From Bombilactobacillus mellis (GTDB lineage Bacteria > Bacillota > Bacilli > Lactobacillales > Lactobacillaceae), in NCBI RefSeq assembly GCF_000967245.1, contig NZ_KQ033878.1:124001-188000 (forward strand): DNA of 64,000 nucleotides, written 5' to 3'. The translations under genes were made by a program, and so were the position numbers. Position 1 is the first letter of the stretch; each line of letters starts with the position of its first letter. The notes under the pieces were generated by a model. The model saw only the letters and a program-made list of their open reading frames with translations. It had not been told where the DNA came from and did no database searches. Below are positions 48,208 to 57,646 of the stretch, one piece after another.

Positions 48208-50589
48208 CTCCATAAAATCTTGCGGAGTAACGTTAGCCATTCCTATCAATGGATCAATCATATTATTATTAATAGCAGTAGATGTTAAAATATAGTCCTT
48301 CACGTCTTTTGCGAACGTTTCGCTTGATTGAATCTGAGATACAATTTGAAAAATATTCTGCACGCGATTTTTTAACATGGTATGACGTAATCCCGAATTG
48401 TCCGCAATCGCCTTTTCATAGGCTTGACGATTGCCAAGCATAATTAATTTGGACTTTGCGCGAGTAATAGCAGTATATAATAGATTACGCTTCAACATTC
48501 GGGCATGCTGATTAACCAAAACTAAGATAACTAGATTAAACTCACTCCCTTGAGCTTTATGAATGGAAGTACAATAAGCTAAAGAAATTTTGGCTAAATC
48601 CGATTTATAGTAATCAATCTGCTGCCCCTCAAAATTTAAAGTTACGAGATCGCCCTTGCTTCTATCAGTCACGGGTAAATATTTTTTTGGCGTTATCCCG
48701 GTAATTTTACCAATTTCACCATTAAAAACATTGGCCTCCACGTTATTAACTAAATGAACGATTTTATCACCAATCCGATATTCAATATTGCCAAAATTAA
48801 TGGTTTTAGTCCGTTCAGCTTTCGGGTTCAGCGTATTTTGCAGCAGCTGGTTCAGATAATCTATCCCCGCAGGGCCACGATACATAGGCGCCAACACCTG
48901 CAAGGTATCAATATTGAATCCTTTTTGCTGACTTTTTACAATAATTTGTTGCAAAACTGAACCAACCTGTGCAGCACTGCACTCGATAAAACTTCGATCA
49001 GGATAATTATGAAATAATTGCTCATTAATTGTTCCTGTATTAATCTCATGCGCTAAGGTAATAATGGTAGAATCTGCACTTTGACGATATATTTTTTCTA
49101 ATTGGACAGTTTGAAAAGCCTGACTAGAAATCAGATCAGAAAAGACCTGCCCCGCCCCTACTGAAGGTAATTGGTCACGATCACCAACCAACACTAATTG
49201 CATTCCCGGTGCAATTGCCGAAACTAACAGTTTGAACAATTCAGTATCCACCATGGAGGTTTCATCAATAATTAGTAATTTGCCGCTAATATAATCTAGT
49301 TCTAAATTTGAGGTCTCTTCTTGACCTGTAAGGCCTAATAGACGATGAATGGTACTAGCAGGCAGGCCGGTACTTTCAGACAGATGTTTGGCTGCACGTC
49401 CGGTAGGAGCTGCCAAACGTACAGGAAACGGTTCTTTGACATAATCATCAACGTCTAAAGAATAATTATGCAATTGGGCAAAAGCCGCGACTAGACCATT
49501 AATGATAGTAGTTTTACCCGTTCCGGGTCCACCAGTTAATAACAGTACTGAACTGTTGACTCCTTGAAAAATCGCATTTACTTGATTTTCATCATAAGAA
49601 ATATGAAAATCAGTCTCAATCTGTCGTAAAACTGCTTGTACTTTCTTTAAAGAATAATTAGGTGATTGAAAATTATCAGCTAAAATTTTTAGTTGTCGCG
49701 AGATGAACCATTCATCATCATATAAAAACTGTGGCGCATAACACTTTTGTTCATACTTAATTTGGCCCTGCTGAACTAAATCACTTAAACTGGTTTCTAA
49801 TTCTGCTGCAGTAACTTTTTGCTTTCGAGAATCATTCAACAATTGTAAGGTCTGCTGCACTAACTCATTTTCCTCTACATAAGTATCACCCGTTGAACTA
49901 ATTAGGAAGTTCAACATCTGCCATAATCCTGCCTTTAATCTTTGCGGGTAATTAAATGGTAGCTGAAATTGCTCGGCCAGCTTATCAGCCCTTTTGAAGC
50001 CGATTCCTTTAATATCTTGCACTAATTGGTAAGGATTTTGCTGCAAAATCGTCAACGTATCGGCTTTATATTGATGATAAATTTTGAAGGCCAATTTATT
50101 ACCAAAACCTAAACGATTTAACTGTAAAATAACTTCTTCTGAATGATAGGTAGCATTAATCCGGTCTAATAATACCTTTTTCTTATCCGCCTTAAGTGGC
50201 AGTTGATCTGCGGCTTGCGGATTAGCTACCAAGGTCTCAATAGCCTTATCTCCCAGCGTGTCAACAATCTTTTGGGCCGTTTTGATGCCTATTCCCGGAA
50301 ATTCCGTACTTGAAAAATAAGTAATAAGACTTTTACGATCAGTAGGATTATTCTTTTGATAATGCTCACATTTGAATTGCTGCCCATACTTAGGATGATT
50401 AACTTTTTGTCCCCAAAATTTATAAGCCTGTTCCTGATCCAATTCATCAAAATTTCCAGTAATGACAATTTCCGGATCAACCCAATCAAAAGAAGTTTCC
50501 TGCACTTTGACCATCATAATTTTGAAATAATCCTCCGGTTTTTCAAAAAAAATTGCCCGGACTTGTCCAATAACATATTCTTCTGCCAA
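48202..50589 (-). CDS. recD2: ATP-dependent DNA helicase RecD2
   Basis: 5'-to-3' SF1B helicase of 795 residues not tied to RecBC. An N-terminal extension with helix-hairpin-helix repeats (FPGIGIKTAQKIVDTLGD, IKGIGFKRADKLAEQF) is followed by Walker A GGPGTGKTT, Walker B LIIDETSMVD, motif III GDRDQLPSVGAG, and motifs V/VI (TSIHKAQGSEF, YTAITRAK). TTG start with AAGGATGA upstream. It lies three bases after the TPR gene in a gpm-TPR-recD2 operon. Confidence 0.95.
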   Translation of the reverse strand: MAEEYVIGQVRAIFFEKPEDYFKIMMVKVQETSFDWVDPEIVITGNFDELDQEQAYKFWGQKVNHPKYGQQFKCEHYQKNNPTDRKSLITYFSSTEFPGIGIKTAQKIVDTLGDKAIETLVANPQAADQLPLKADKKKVLLDRINATYHSEEVILQLNRLGFGNKLAFKIYHQYKADTLTILQQNPYQLVQDIKGIGFKRADKLAEQFQLPFNYPQRLKAGLWQMLNFLISSTGDTYVEENELVQQTLQLLNDSRKQKVTAAELETSLSDLVQQGQIKYEQKCYAPQFLYDDEWFISRQLKILADNFQSPNYSLKKVQAVLRQIETDFHISYDENQVNAIFQGVNSSVLLLTGGPGTGKTTIINGLVAAFAQLHNYSLDVDDYVKEPFPVRLAAPTGRAAKHLSESTGLPASTIHRLLGLTGQEETSNLELDYISGKLLIIDETSMVDTELFKLLVSAIAPGMQLVLVGDRDQLPSVGAGQVFSDLISSQAFQTVQLEKIYRQSADSTIITLAHEINTGTINEQLFHNYPDRSFIECSAAQVGSVLQQIIVKSQQKGFNIDTLQVLAPMYRGPAGIDYLNQLLQNTLNPKAERTKTINFGNIEYRIGDKIVHLVNNVEANVFNGEIGKITGITPKKYLPVTDRSKGDLVTLNFEGQQIDYYKSDLAKISLAYCTSIHKAQGSEFNLVILVLVNQHARMLKRNLLYTAITRAKSKLIMLGNRQAYEKAIADNSGLRHTMLKNRVQNIFQIVSQIQSSETFAKDVKDYILTSTAINNNMIDPLIGMANVTPQDFMES

Positions 50590-50592
50590 CTA

Positions 50593-51267
50593 TTATTCAT
50601 CCTTTGTCTGCGTTGTAAGATAGCGTTCAATATCAGCCAATTGTTGTTGATGGGTTGCAAAATAGGACTTATCCAACTGTTTAGCCTTTTGAAAATGTTG
50701 CGAAAACTTAGGATCTCCGCACACCATTTCTACCAAGGCTAATTTAAAATAAGCAGGCGCCGATTGTTTTAATGTCAATGCCCGTTGATAGTAATCTTGC
50801 GCATTGGCAAAGCGTTTTAATTGTAAAAAAATATCCCCTAATAATAAGCAATTATCATCTAAATGAGGATTTTTTTCATAAGCTGTTAAAGCATACGCTA
50901 AAGCTTGCGCCACTTGCCGCTTTTGCAGAAATTGCTTGGCCATTAAATAATAGACGTCTGAGGCCAACTTAGTATCAGTAATATTTTGCAGCCATTGTTG
51001 GGACTGTTCTCTTTTGCCCGCCATAAAATAAATTACTGCTAAGTTATAATCTATTTCCTGCGCTTGAGGAAAAAGTTGTTTAGCTTTTAACAGCAGTTCC
51101 TCAGCTTGGGCTAAATCTCCCCCCGCTGTTAAATAGCCTGATAATTGTAAAAACCAATCTAAGTGACTCATATCCTGCTGCAACTTCTGCGCTAATAACT
51201 TTACTGCTGCCTGCTTTTGATTCTGCTGGTATAATTGTTCTGCTGTTTTTTCCACTTTTATCACCAC
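50593..51267 (-). CDS. TPR-repeat protein
   Basis: A 224-residue soluble protein made of about five tetratricopeptide repeats, for example LAQAEELLLKAKQLFPQAQE, DYNLAVIYFMAGKREQSQQ and RFANAQDYYQRALTLKQSAP. No catalytic or membrane part is visible. It overlaps the upstream mutase stop by one base. The GTG at 51267 is used; a GTG at 51255 has a better-spaced GGTGAT. TPR genes beside recD2 are common in lactobacilli; its partner is unknown. Confidence 0.85.
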   Translation of the reverse strand: MVIKVEKTAEQLYQQNQKQAAVKLLAQKLQQDMSHLDWFLQLSGYLTAGGDLAQAEELLLKAKQLFPQAQEIDYNLAVIYFMAGKREQSQQWLQNITDTKLASDVYYLMAKQFLQKRQVAQALAYALTAYEKNPHLDDNCLLLGDIFLQLKRFANAQDYYQRALTLKQSAPAYFKLALVEMVCGDPKFSQHFQKAKQLDKSYFATHQQQLADIERYLTTQTKDE

Positions 51268-51929
51268 TATATTGTATCGGTTTGAGTTGTTGGTCGCTGT
51301 AAAAAGCTAGTATCATTCCATTTAATTAATTGAAAACTTTGACCATGATCATAAGTATCCAGAGTGGTCAAACTAGTATTGGCCAAGCCCCCCTGGTCGC
51401 GAAAGTTGTGCAAAGGGACCTTAAGTAAACCTTTAATCATTGCTACCGAAGCTGCCCCATGGCTGACAATAATAAAAACCTGTGTTTGGGCTGCTAAAGG
51501 ACGAGCCAAGCCCTTAATAAAATCATTAGTTCGATGAACCACAGATTCAAAGCTTTCTCCTTGAATACTCGTTGCATCATATTGACTGGGATCATGGCGA
51601 AAGGCCCAAACTTCTTGAGGATACTTTTGTTCCATTACGGAAAATTTCTGTCCTTCCATAATACCCAAATCAAATTCTTTTAAAGCAGCATTAGTGGATA
51701 AAGGAATATCCCCGCCCAAAGCTTGATCTAAAGTTTGCGCAGTTAGATAAGCCCGCTTAATGGGACTAGAATAGATCCAGTCAATATGTTGCGGACGCAA
51801 AAATTGAGCCAAGCTTTTAATATCTTGATAACTTTCCGGTAATAAAGGTGAATCTCCACGGGCTCCTTGATAGCGTCCTTCTAAATTCCAAACGGTTTTG
51901 CCATGGCGTACAAAATAAAATCTCGTCAT
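51267..51929 (-). CDS. Histidine phosphatase/phosphoglycerate mutase family protein
   Basis: A 220-residue enzyme of the RHG fold: FYFVRHGKTVWNLEGRYQG at the N-terminus holds the phosphorylated His, and VSHGAASVAMIKG supplies the second His. LGIMEGQ carries a further acidic residue. Such proteins range from cofactor-dependent mutase to broad phosphatases; the sequence suggests a phosphatase-like member. AGGAG precedes the ATG. First gene of a three-gene unit with its own promoter. Confidence 0.87.
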   Translation of the reverse strand: MTRFYFVRHGKTVWNLEGRYQGARGDSPLLPESYQDIKSLAQFLRPQHIDWIYSSPIKRAYLTAQTLDQALGGDIPLSTNAALKEFDLGIMEGQKFSVMEQKYPQEVWAFRHDPSQYDATSIQGESFESVVHRTNDFIKGLARPLAAQTQVFIIVSHGAASVAMIKGLLKVPLHNFRDQGGLANTSLTTLDTYDHGQSFQLIKWNDTSFLQRPTTQTDTI

Positions 51930-51955
51930 CTTCTTGCTCCTAATTTAATGCTTAT

Positions 51956-51984
51956 ATTATCTTAGTTTTTTTTCAATTATTCAA
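51956..51984 (-). promoter_or_regulatory. Promoter of the mutase-TPR-recD2 unit
   Basis: On the minus strand -35 TTGAAT (51979-51984), 17-bp spacer, and -10 GATAAT (51956-51961), about 27 bases before the ATG. Confidence 0.6.
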
Positions 51985-52010
51985 GAAACTATTGACAATT
52001 AATCTTAATA

Positions 52011-52042
52011 AAAAGGATGGCAGAAAATCTAAGCCATCCTTT
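52011..52042 (-). terminator. Terminator of the nudF to mnmA operon
   Basis: On the minus strand AAAGGATGGC pairs with GCCATCCTTT around an 11-nt loop, ending TTTTTA. It lies about 40 bases after the mnmA stop. Confidence 0.87.
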
Positions 52043-52083
52043 AAATTGATTAAATTAAAAATAATTAAACTGGCCTTAGCCAA

Positions 52084-53199
<1,116 letters not shown>

Positions 53200-53215
53200 T
53201 TATTTCACCTTTTCT

Positions 53216-53551
53216 TCATACTACACTTAAAATATCGCGATCTAATAAATTTTGAATAGTATAATTATATTGTTCAATAACTTCCTGATTATCTTTTAAT
53301 TGAAAAATATTGATCACATGCATACCGCTATCATCCGTTGTATCCATATGCAAATTTTTTAAATCTTTCATAATCCGGATTTTTAGTTTATAACTTTCTT
53401 CATAAGGAGAGATACCACTAATGGGTTGTTCTAAAAGAAAATTACCATTTTGTGATCTTTGAAATCCAACATCGGTTAAAGCATAAGCTTTAATTGCTGC
53501 ACTAATTTGATATTTTCGTTTATCTCCACTGACAGTTGCGACTGTGGCCAT
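53216..53551 (-). CDS. DUF1831 family protein
   Basis: An 111-residue soluble protein of unknown function: MATVATVSGDKRKYQISAA at the start and IFQLKDNQEVIEQYNYTIQN later. It matches my recollection of DUF1831, a Lactobacillales family placed between iscS and mnmA. Start ATG 53551, with AGGTGAT upstream; a GTG at 53560 overlaps that site. The position hints at a part in tRNA thiolation, but nothing in the sequence proves it. Confidence 0.8.
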   Translation of the reverse strand: MATVATVSGDKRKYQISAAIKAYALTDVGFQRSQNGNFLLEQPISGISPYEESYKLKIRIMKDLKNLHMDTTDDSGMHVINIFQLKDNQEVIEQYNYTIQNLLDRDILSVV

Positions 53552-53568
53552 TATTATCACCTCATCAA

Positions 53569-54711
53569 CTATTTCTGTTGGACAATTTGTGTTAAAGCAC
53601 GTGCAAATTTGAGTATATCATCTTTTTGAGTATATTTGTTAAAACTAATCCTAATCGATTCATTAATCCTTGGAGAGGAATGGCCAAACATAGCTTGTAA
53701 AACATGCGAAGGTTCCAAGCTCCCTGCGGTACAAGCCGAACCTCCGGAAACAATGAAGCCCGCGAGATCTAGTTTAATTTGTAAAATCGAAGTTTCCCAT
53801 TCCGGCAACCATAAATTTAAAATGTTGGGTGCTGCCTGCTCTAATTGCGGCCCATTAATTTGAAAATCAACTTGGTTTTGTTGTAAAAGTTGCACTAATA
53901 ATTGTTTATAAGATGCTAAACGCTCATTAGTCTGCCTTTTTTCGGAAGGATTATTAAGTTCCACAGCCTGAGCAAAGCCGGCAATCGCCGGAATGTTCTC
54001 GGTGCCAGCCCGTCTTTTAGTTTCCTGATCGCCACCACGGATTAACGGTGGAATATTTAAATCTTTACGCTCATATAAAAAGCCCATCATTTTTGGACCA
54101 TTTAATTTATGCGCAGAAGTAGTTAATAAATCCACCTTTAAGTCCTGAACATCAATATCCTGACTGCCATATCCCTGAACAGCATCTGTATGAAAAACGG
54201 CTTGATGATTTTGTAATAATTCTCCAATTTCTTGGATAGGATTAATGACACCTATCTCATTATTGACCATCATGATCGAGACTAAAATAGTGTCTGAGCG
54301 TAAGGCTTTTTGAACATCAGCTACTTTAATTTGTCCATATTTATCTACCGGTAAATAGGTTATTTCAAAACCCTGACTTTCTAAATACTGCAAAGGTTTT
54401 AACACTGCTTCATGCTCAATACTAGTAGTAATAATATGCTTACCTAAATGCTGTCTGGCTAAAGCAGTGGAAATTATTGCATTATTGTCTCCTTCACTGC
54501 CGCCACTTGTAAAAACTATTTCCGCTGGCTGGGCGTGGATACTTTGCGCGATAGTTGAACGCGCCTGGTCTAAAATATTACGAGCTTGTCTGCCGTAATA
54601 ATTAGGAGTAGAAGCATTACCAAATACATTTTGCATTGTAGTAGTCATTTTAGCAATAACTTCAGGAGCCATGGGCGTTGTGGCAGCATTATCTAAATAT
54701 ACATGTTTCAA
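53569..54711 (-). CDS. iscS: Cysteine desulfurase
   Basis: PLP enzyme that takes sulfur from cysteine; 380 residues. PLP Lys202 is in TSAHKLNGPK, His100 in SIEHEA, and catalytic Cys327 in SGGSACTAGS. The Cys loop is of the longer IscS/NifS type. No scaffold gene (iscU/sufU) is adjacent, and mnmA lies downstream, so tRNA thiolation is its likely job. Confidence 0.93.
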   Translation of the reverse strand: MKHVYLDNAATTPMAPEVIAKMTTTMQNVFGNASTPNYYGRQARNILDQARSTIAQSIHAQPAEIVFTSGGSEGDNNAIISTALARQHLGKHIITTSIEHEAVLKPLQYLESQGFEITYLPVDKYGQIKVADVQKALRSDTILVSIMMVNNEIGVINPIQEIGELLQNHQAVFHTDAVQGYGSQDIDVQDLKVDLLTTSAHKLNGPKMMGFLYERKDLNIPPLIRGGDQETKRRAGTENIPAIAGFAQAVELNNPSEKRQTNERLASYKQLLVQLLQQNQVDFQINGPQLEQAAPNILNLWLPEWETSILQIKLDLAGFIVSGGSACTAGSLEPSHVLQAMFGHSSPRINESIRISFNKYTQKDDILKFARALTQIVQQK

Positions 54712-54732
54712 AATTACTGCTCCTTATAAATT

Positions 54733-55422
54733 TCAATTATTATCCATAAAATTGAGTAACATCTGGACAGAACGTTCTCCGGCATCATGCACAAATTCCT
54801 CAAAAGAGACACTAGCCTCTTCGTTACCGACATCACTCATTGAACGAATAACTACAAAGGGAACCTGAAACTGCGTGGCCACTTGCGCGACAGCAGCGCC
54901 TTCCATTTCTACCGTTAAGGCCTCCGGAAAATGACTCAAGATTTGTTGAATCTGCTGTTGACCATTGATAAATTGATCTCCAGAAACTATCAATCCGACA
55001 TGACTTTGCTGATTTACCATCGTACCAGCTTCTACAATTTGATTAACTAACTGTTTATCACTTTCAAAATATAAAGGTTTTTGCGGCAGTTGCCCCCATT
55101 GATAGCCCGAAGCAGTCACATCAACATCATGATAAGCAACTTTTGAAGATACCACAACATCACCAATACTTAAATCAGCCCCAATTCCAGCGGCCGATCC
55201 AGTATTAATGATAATATCAGGATGATAATGATAGCATAAAATTGTGGAAACCATTCCGGCCTGAACCTTGCCGATACCACTTTGGGCAACATAGAGTTGA
55301 TGACCATGGTAAAGTCCAATACTAATCTTAAAACCAGCTACTTTATCTACCGTAACATTAGTCATCGATTGAATTAATAAATCCATTTCTTCTTCCATTG
55401 CGATAATTACTGCAATTCTCAT
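54733..55422 (-). CDS. mtnN: 5'-methylthioadenosine/S-adenosylhomocysteine nucleosidase
   Basis: Splits methylthioadenosine and S-adenosylhomocysteine, the first step of the LuxS/AI-2 route; 229 residues. IAMEEEMDLL holds the catalytic Glu near residue 12, and the VEMEGAAVAQVA and SDVGNEE motifs place the ribose-binding Glu and the catalytic Asp. AGGAGAG precedes the ATG and overlaps the stop of the small membrane protein upstream. No luxS here. Confidence 0.95.
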   Translation of the reverse strand: MRIAVIIAMEEEMDLLIQSMTNVTVDKVAGFKISIGLYHGHQLYVAQSGIGKVQAGMVSTILCYHYHPDIIINTGSAAGIGADLSIGDVVVSSKVAYHDVDVTASGYQWGQLPQKPLYFESDKQLVNQIVEAGTMVNQQSHVGLIVSGDQFINGQQQIQQILSHFPEALTVEMEGAAVAQVATQFQVPFVVIRSMSDVGNEEASVSFEEFVHDAGERSVQMLLNFMDNN

Positions 55423-55435
55423 TAATAAAACTCTC

Positions 55436-55597
55436 CTAAATAAAAAATAAAATTAAATAAGTGATCACGATTAAAACCACAACTACTAAAATAGCTTTAT
55501 CTAACTGCTGTTGCAAGTGTTTGGATTTAGCAGATGCACTATTTTGCGGTTGAGAACGCCGATAAGTAGTGGCTAAATTTTTTTCGTCATTATTCAT
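55436..55597 (-). CDS. Small single-span membrane protein in nudF-mtnN gap
   Basis: A 53-residue protein. A charged, Gln/Ser-rich N-terminus (MNNDEKNLATTYRRSQPQNS) is followed by one strongly hydrophobic C-terminal helix (AILVVVVLIVITYLILFFI). The ATG overlaps the nudF stop by eight bases and has AAAGGAAC upstream; its stop lies in the mtnN ribosome site, so it is tightly built into the operon. Function is unknown; it could be a tail-anchored protein. Confidence 0.68.
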   Translation of the reverse strand: MNNDEKNLATTYRRSQPQNSASAKSKHLQQQLDKAILVVVVLIVITYLILFFI

Positions 55598-56147
55598 GGT
55601 AATGTTCCTTTAAACGTAATTTTTCCCATACTAATATCGCCATTAGCGTTTTGGCATCACATATTTCTCCCGTTTGAATTTTTTCCTGCACTTGCTGATA
55701 AGTTAATAAATGTACTTTCAAAAATTCATCCTCATCTAAAGGTCGTTTATGTGTAACTGGTTCTAAGTGCGGCGCATAGAATAAAGTTAAATATTCATCC
55801 GTAAATCCCGGTGTGGAATAAAAACCAGTAATTCTTTCTAAAGTTGGACATTGATAACCTGTTTCTTCATTTAACTCGCGTAAAGCTTCGTCTTCTAAAT
55901 TTTGCGGCCCCGGTTCAACTTTACCCGCTGGAATTTCTAAGGTTAATCTTTGAATAGGCTCACGCCATTGCTCTACCAATAATAAACAATCATTCACAAA
56001 GGCCATTACTGCCACAGCTCCATGATGATGCACAATTTCCCGCTGGGCTGTTTGACCATTAGGTAAACGTACTTCTTCGATATCTAAATTGAAAATTTTT
56101 CCTGTAAATAAACGTTTATTATTTAACAATTCTTCTTTTAAATTCAT
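55590..56147 (-). CDS. nudF: ADP-ribose pyrophosphatase (Nudix hydrolase)
   Basis: Hydrolase of 185 residues with a complete Nudix box (GKVEPGPQNLEDEALRELNE then ETGY, near 77-99) that binds Mg. SIGNIFIER residues of the ADP-ribose type are the PG-TDEYLTLFYA stretch about 16 residues after the box, where a Pro or Tyr sets specificity. First gene of the minus-strand operon down to mnmA. The exact substrate is inferred from family resemblance. Confidence 0.88.
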   Translation of the reverse strand: MNLKEELLNNKRLFTGKIFNLDIEEVRLPNGQTAQREIVHHHGAVAVMAFVNDCLLLVEQWREPIQRLTLEIPAGKVEPGPQNLEDEALRELNEETGYQCPTLERITGFYSTPGFTDEYLTLFYAPHLEPVTHKRPLDEDEFLKVHLLTYQQVQEKIQTGEICDAKTLMAILVWEKLRLKEHYHE

Positions 56148-56196
56148 CTCTGCTTCCTTTCAGACGTACGTTAAACAGCAATTTTTTTCATGTAAA

Positions 56197-56205
56197 TGCT
56201 ATAAT
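56197..56205 (+). promoter_or_regulatory. Extended -10 promoter of the DUF3290/DUF421 pair
   Basis: TGCTATAAT is an extended -10 (TG at 56197, TATAAT at 56200-56205). No good -35 is seen, as is common for this promoter type. The start codon is 38 bases downstream. Confidence 0.65.
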
Positions 56206-56242
56206 ACAGACGGAATTACAATCTTGATGATGGAGGTTGAAA

Positions 56243-56689
56243 ATGACCAATTTTTATACTTACAAGTTTCTAACCCGTCAACCAAATAGGATGAATGCCA
56301 TTATTTGGACTATTGTCTTTATTTTGGTTCTGATTACTATCATATCTTTATTTTTATTTTTACGCCACCGTGATGACGGAAAATATCGCGAATTAACTAT
56401 TATTACCATTCTTTGTTTATTATTAACAGTCACTATTCAGTATGACCAGTGGACACAAAACAAAAATAGTCGGGCCAATAACGGGCAAGTCGCTAATTTA
56501 ATCAAACAAGTGGCGACAGATCGGCACGTGAATGTCAATAACATTTATTCAAATTCTACGGATTTAAAAAATGGGATGCTGATCAAGATGAAAGATTCAG
56601 TGTACGAAGTGGAATTAAACTCGGACAATTCCAGCTTTCAATTACATCCGGCACATCTCACTAATCCCAAAATAAATTTAATTAAATAA
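56243..56689 (+). CDS. DUF3290 family membrane protein
   Basis: A 148-residue protein with two membrane helices near the N-terminus (AIIWTIVFILVLITIISLFL, then LTIITILCLLLTVTI) and a soluble C-terminal domain of about 90 residues. ATG 56243 is preferred; TGGAGG lies six bases upstream. It matches DUF3290 as I recall it, found next to DUF421 (YetF) proteins as here. Function unknown; the pair may form a membrane complex. Confidence 0.8.
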   Translation: MTNFYTYKFLTRQPNRMNAIIWTIVFILVLITIISLFLFLRHRDDGKYRELTIITILCLLLTVTIQYDQWTQNKNSRANNGQVANLIKQVATDRHVNVNNIYSNSTDLKNGMLIKMKDSVYEVELNSDNSSFQLHPAHLTNPKINLIK

Positions 56690-56703
56690 GAGGAGGGCAA
56701 TTC

Positions 56704-57345
56704 ATGACATTTTATTGGCAGACATTTTTAAAATTTATCATGGGTTTTTTCGCTATGGTCATTCAAATTAATCTTTTAGGTAAATCTAATTTAGCACCCA
56801 GCAACGTAATTGATCAAATGCAAAACTTTGTTTTAGGCGGTATTATTGGCGGTGTCATTTATAACACTGACATTACTTTACTCCAGTTTTTTATAGTCCT
56901 TATTATTTGGACCTTAGTAGTTTTTACGACCAAATTTTTGACTAATCATAACGGCTGGATTAAAAAGTTTATCGATGGCAAACCATCGATCATTATTTCC
57001 AACGGTAAAGTTCTGTCTAATAAAGCCACGCAAAACGGGTTATCTGCTCACGATTTAGCTTTTAAATTACGACAAGCTGGAATCAATGGTTTAGATGATA
57101 TTGACAAAGCTGTCTGGGAAGAAAATGGTCAGATCACTATTACTAGTAAAAAAGATTTAAAAACCCTCTATCCAATTATCATGGATGGAGAAATTGATAC
57201 TTTAGCCTTAAAATATACCCAGCACGATGAAAAATGGATTCATAGCCAAATCAAAAGCCAAGGATACAAGTTTAAAGATATTTATTTAGCTTACTTAAGT
57301 GATAATGATCATTTAAAAATTTTTCCCTATGGTATCGATGACTAA
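56704..57345 (+). CDS. DUF421 (YetF-like) membrane protein
   Basis: A 213-residue protein with three membrane segments in the first about 80 residues (FIMGFFAMVIQINLLGKSNL; VLGGIIGGVIYN; LQFFIVLIIWTLVVFTTKFL) and a cytoplasmic domain after KFIDGKPSIIISNGKVL, the DUF421 hallmark, with DLAFKLRQAGI following. AGGAGGG precedes the ATG, 14 bases after the DUF3290 gene. YetF proteins have been linked to spore and envelope functions in Bacillus; this organism group does not sporulate, so the role is open. Confidence 0.87.
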   Translation: MTFYWQTFLKFIMGFFAMVIQINLLGKSNLAPSNVIDQMQNFVLGGIIGGVIYNTDITLLQFFIVLIIWTLVVFTTKFLTNHNGWIKKFIDGKPSIIISNGKVLSNKATQNGLSAHDLAFKLRQAGINGLDDIDKAVWEENGQITITSKKDLKTLYPIIMDGEIDTLALKYTQHDEKWIHSQIKSQGYKFKDIYLAYLSDNDHLKIFPYGIDD

Positions 57346-57371
57346 TTTGTTGTTCCAATCTTATTCCAGTA

Positions 57372-57410
57372 AAATAGGCAAACGAATATTTTTCGTTTGC
57401 CTATTTCTTT
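57372..57410. terminator. Bidirectional terminator between DUF421 and csp
   Basis: AAATAGGCAAACGAA pairs with TTCGTTTGCCTATTT around a 5-nt loop; T-rich on the plus strand and shorter on the minus strand. Confidence 0.9.
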
Positions 57411-57433
57411 TTGAACTGAAAATAAAGCTGCCT

Positions 57434-57637
57434 CTAATGCTCTAAGACGTAAACATTAACGGCTTGTGGGCCTTTGAAACCTTGAGCTATTTCAAATTTA
57501 ACTTTTTGTCCAGCTGCTAAACTATGATGACTTTCATTTTGGATCGCAGAAAAATGAACAAAAATCGGTTCGGACATTTCGCTCGTTATTTCGCCGACAC
57601 CTTTATTAACATCAAACCAAGAAACTATTCCCAGCAT
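57434..57637 (-). CDS. Divergent cold-shock domain protein
   Basis: A 67-residue single cold-shock domain, starting MLGIVSWFDVNKGVGEITSE, with IFVHFSAI as RNP2. RNP1, normally KGFGFI, reads KGVGEI, so two aromatic nucleic-acid-stacking residues are lost. Other family residues (WF, HFSAI, GQKV, GPQAVNV) remain, so the fold is kept but binding may be altered. It starts nine bases after the ileS stop with AGGTAAG upstream, so it is cotranscribed with ileS under T-box control. Confidence 0.9.
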   Translation of the reverse strand: MLGIVSWFDVNKGVGEITSEMSEPIFVHFSAIQNESHHSLAAGQKVKFEIAQGFKGPQAVNVYVLEH

Positions 57638-57646
57638 TGGTCTTAC

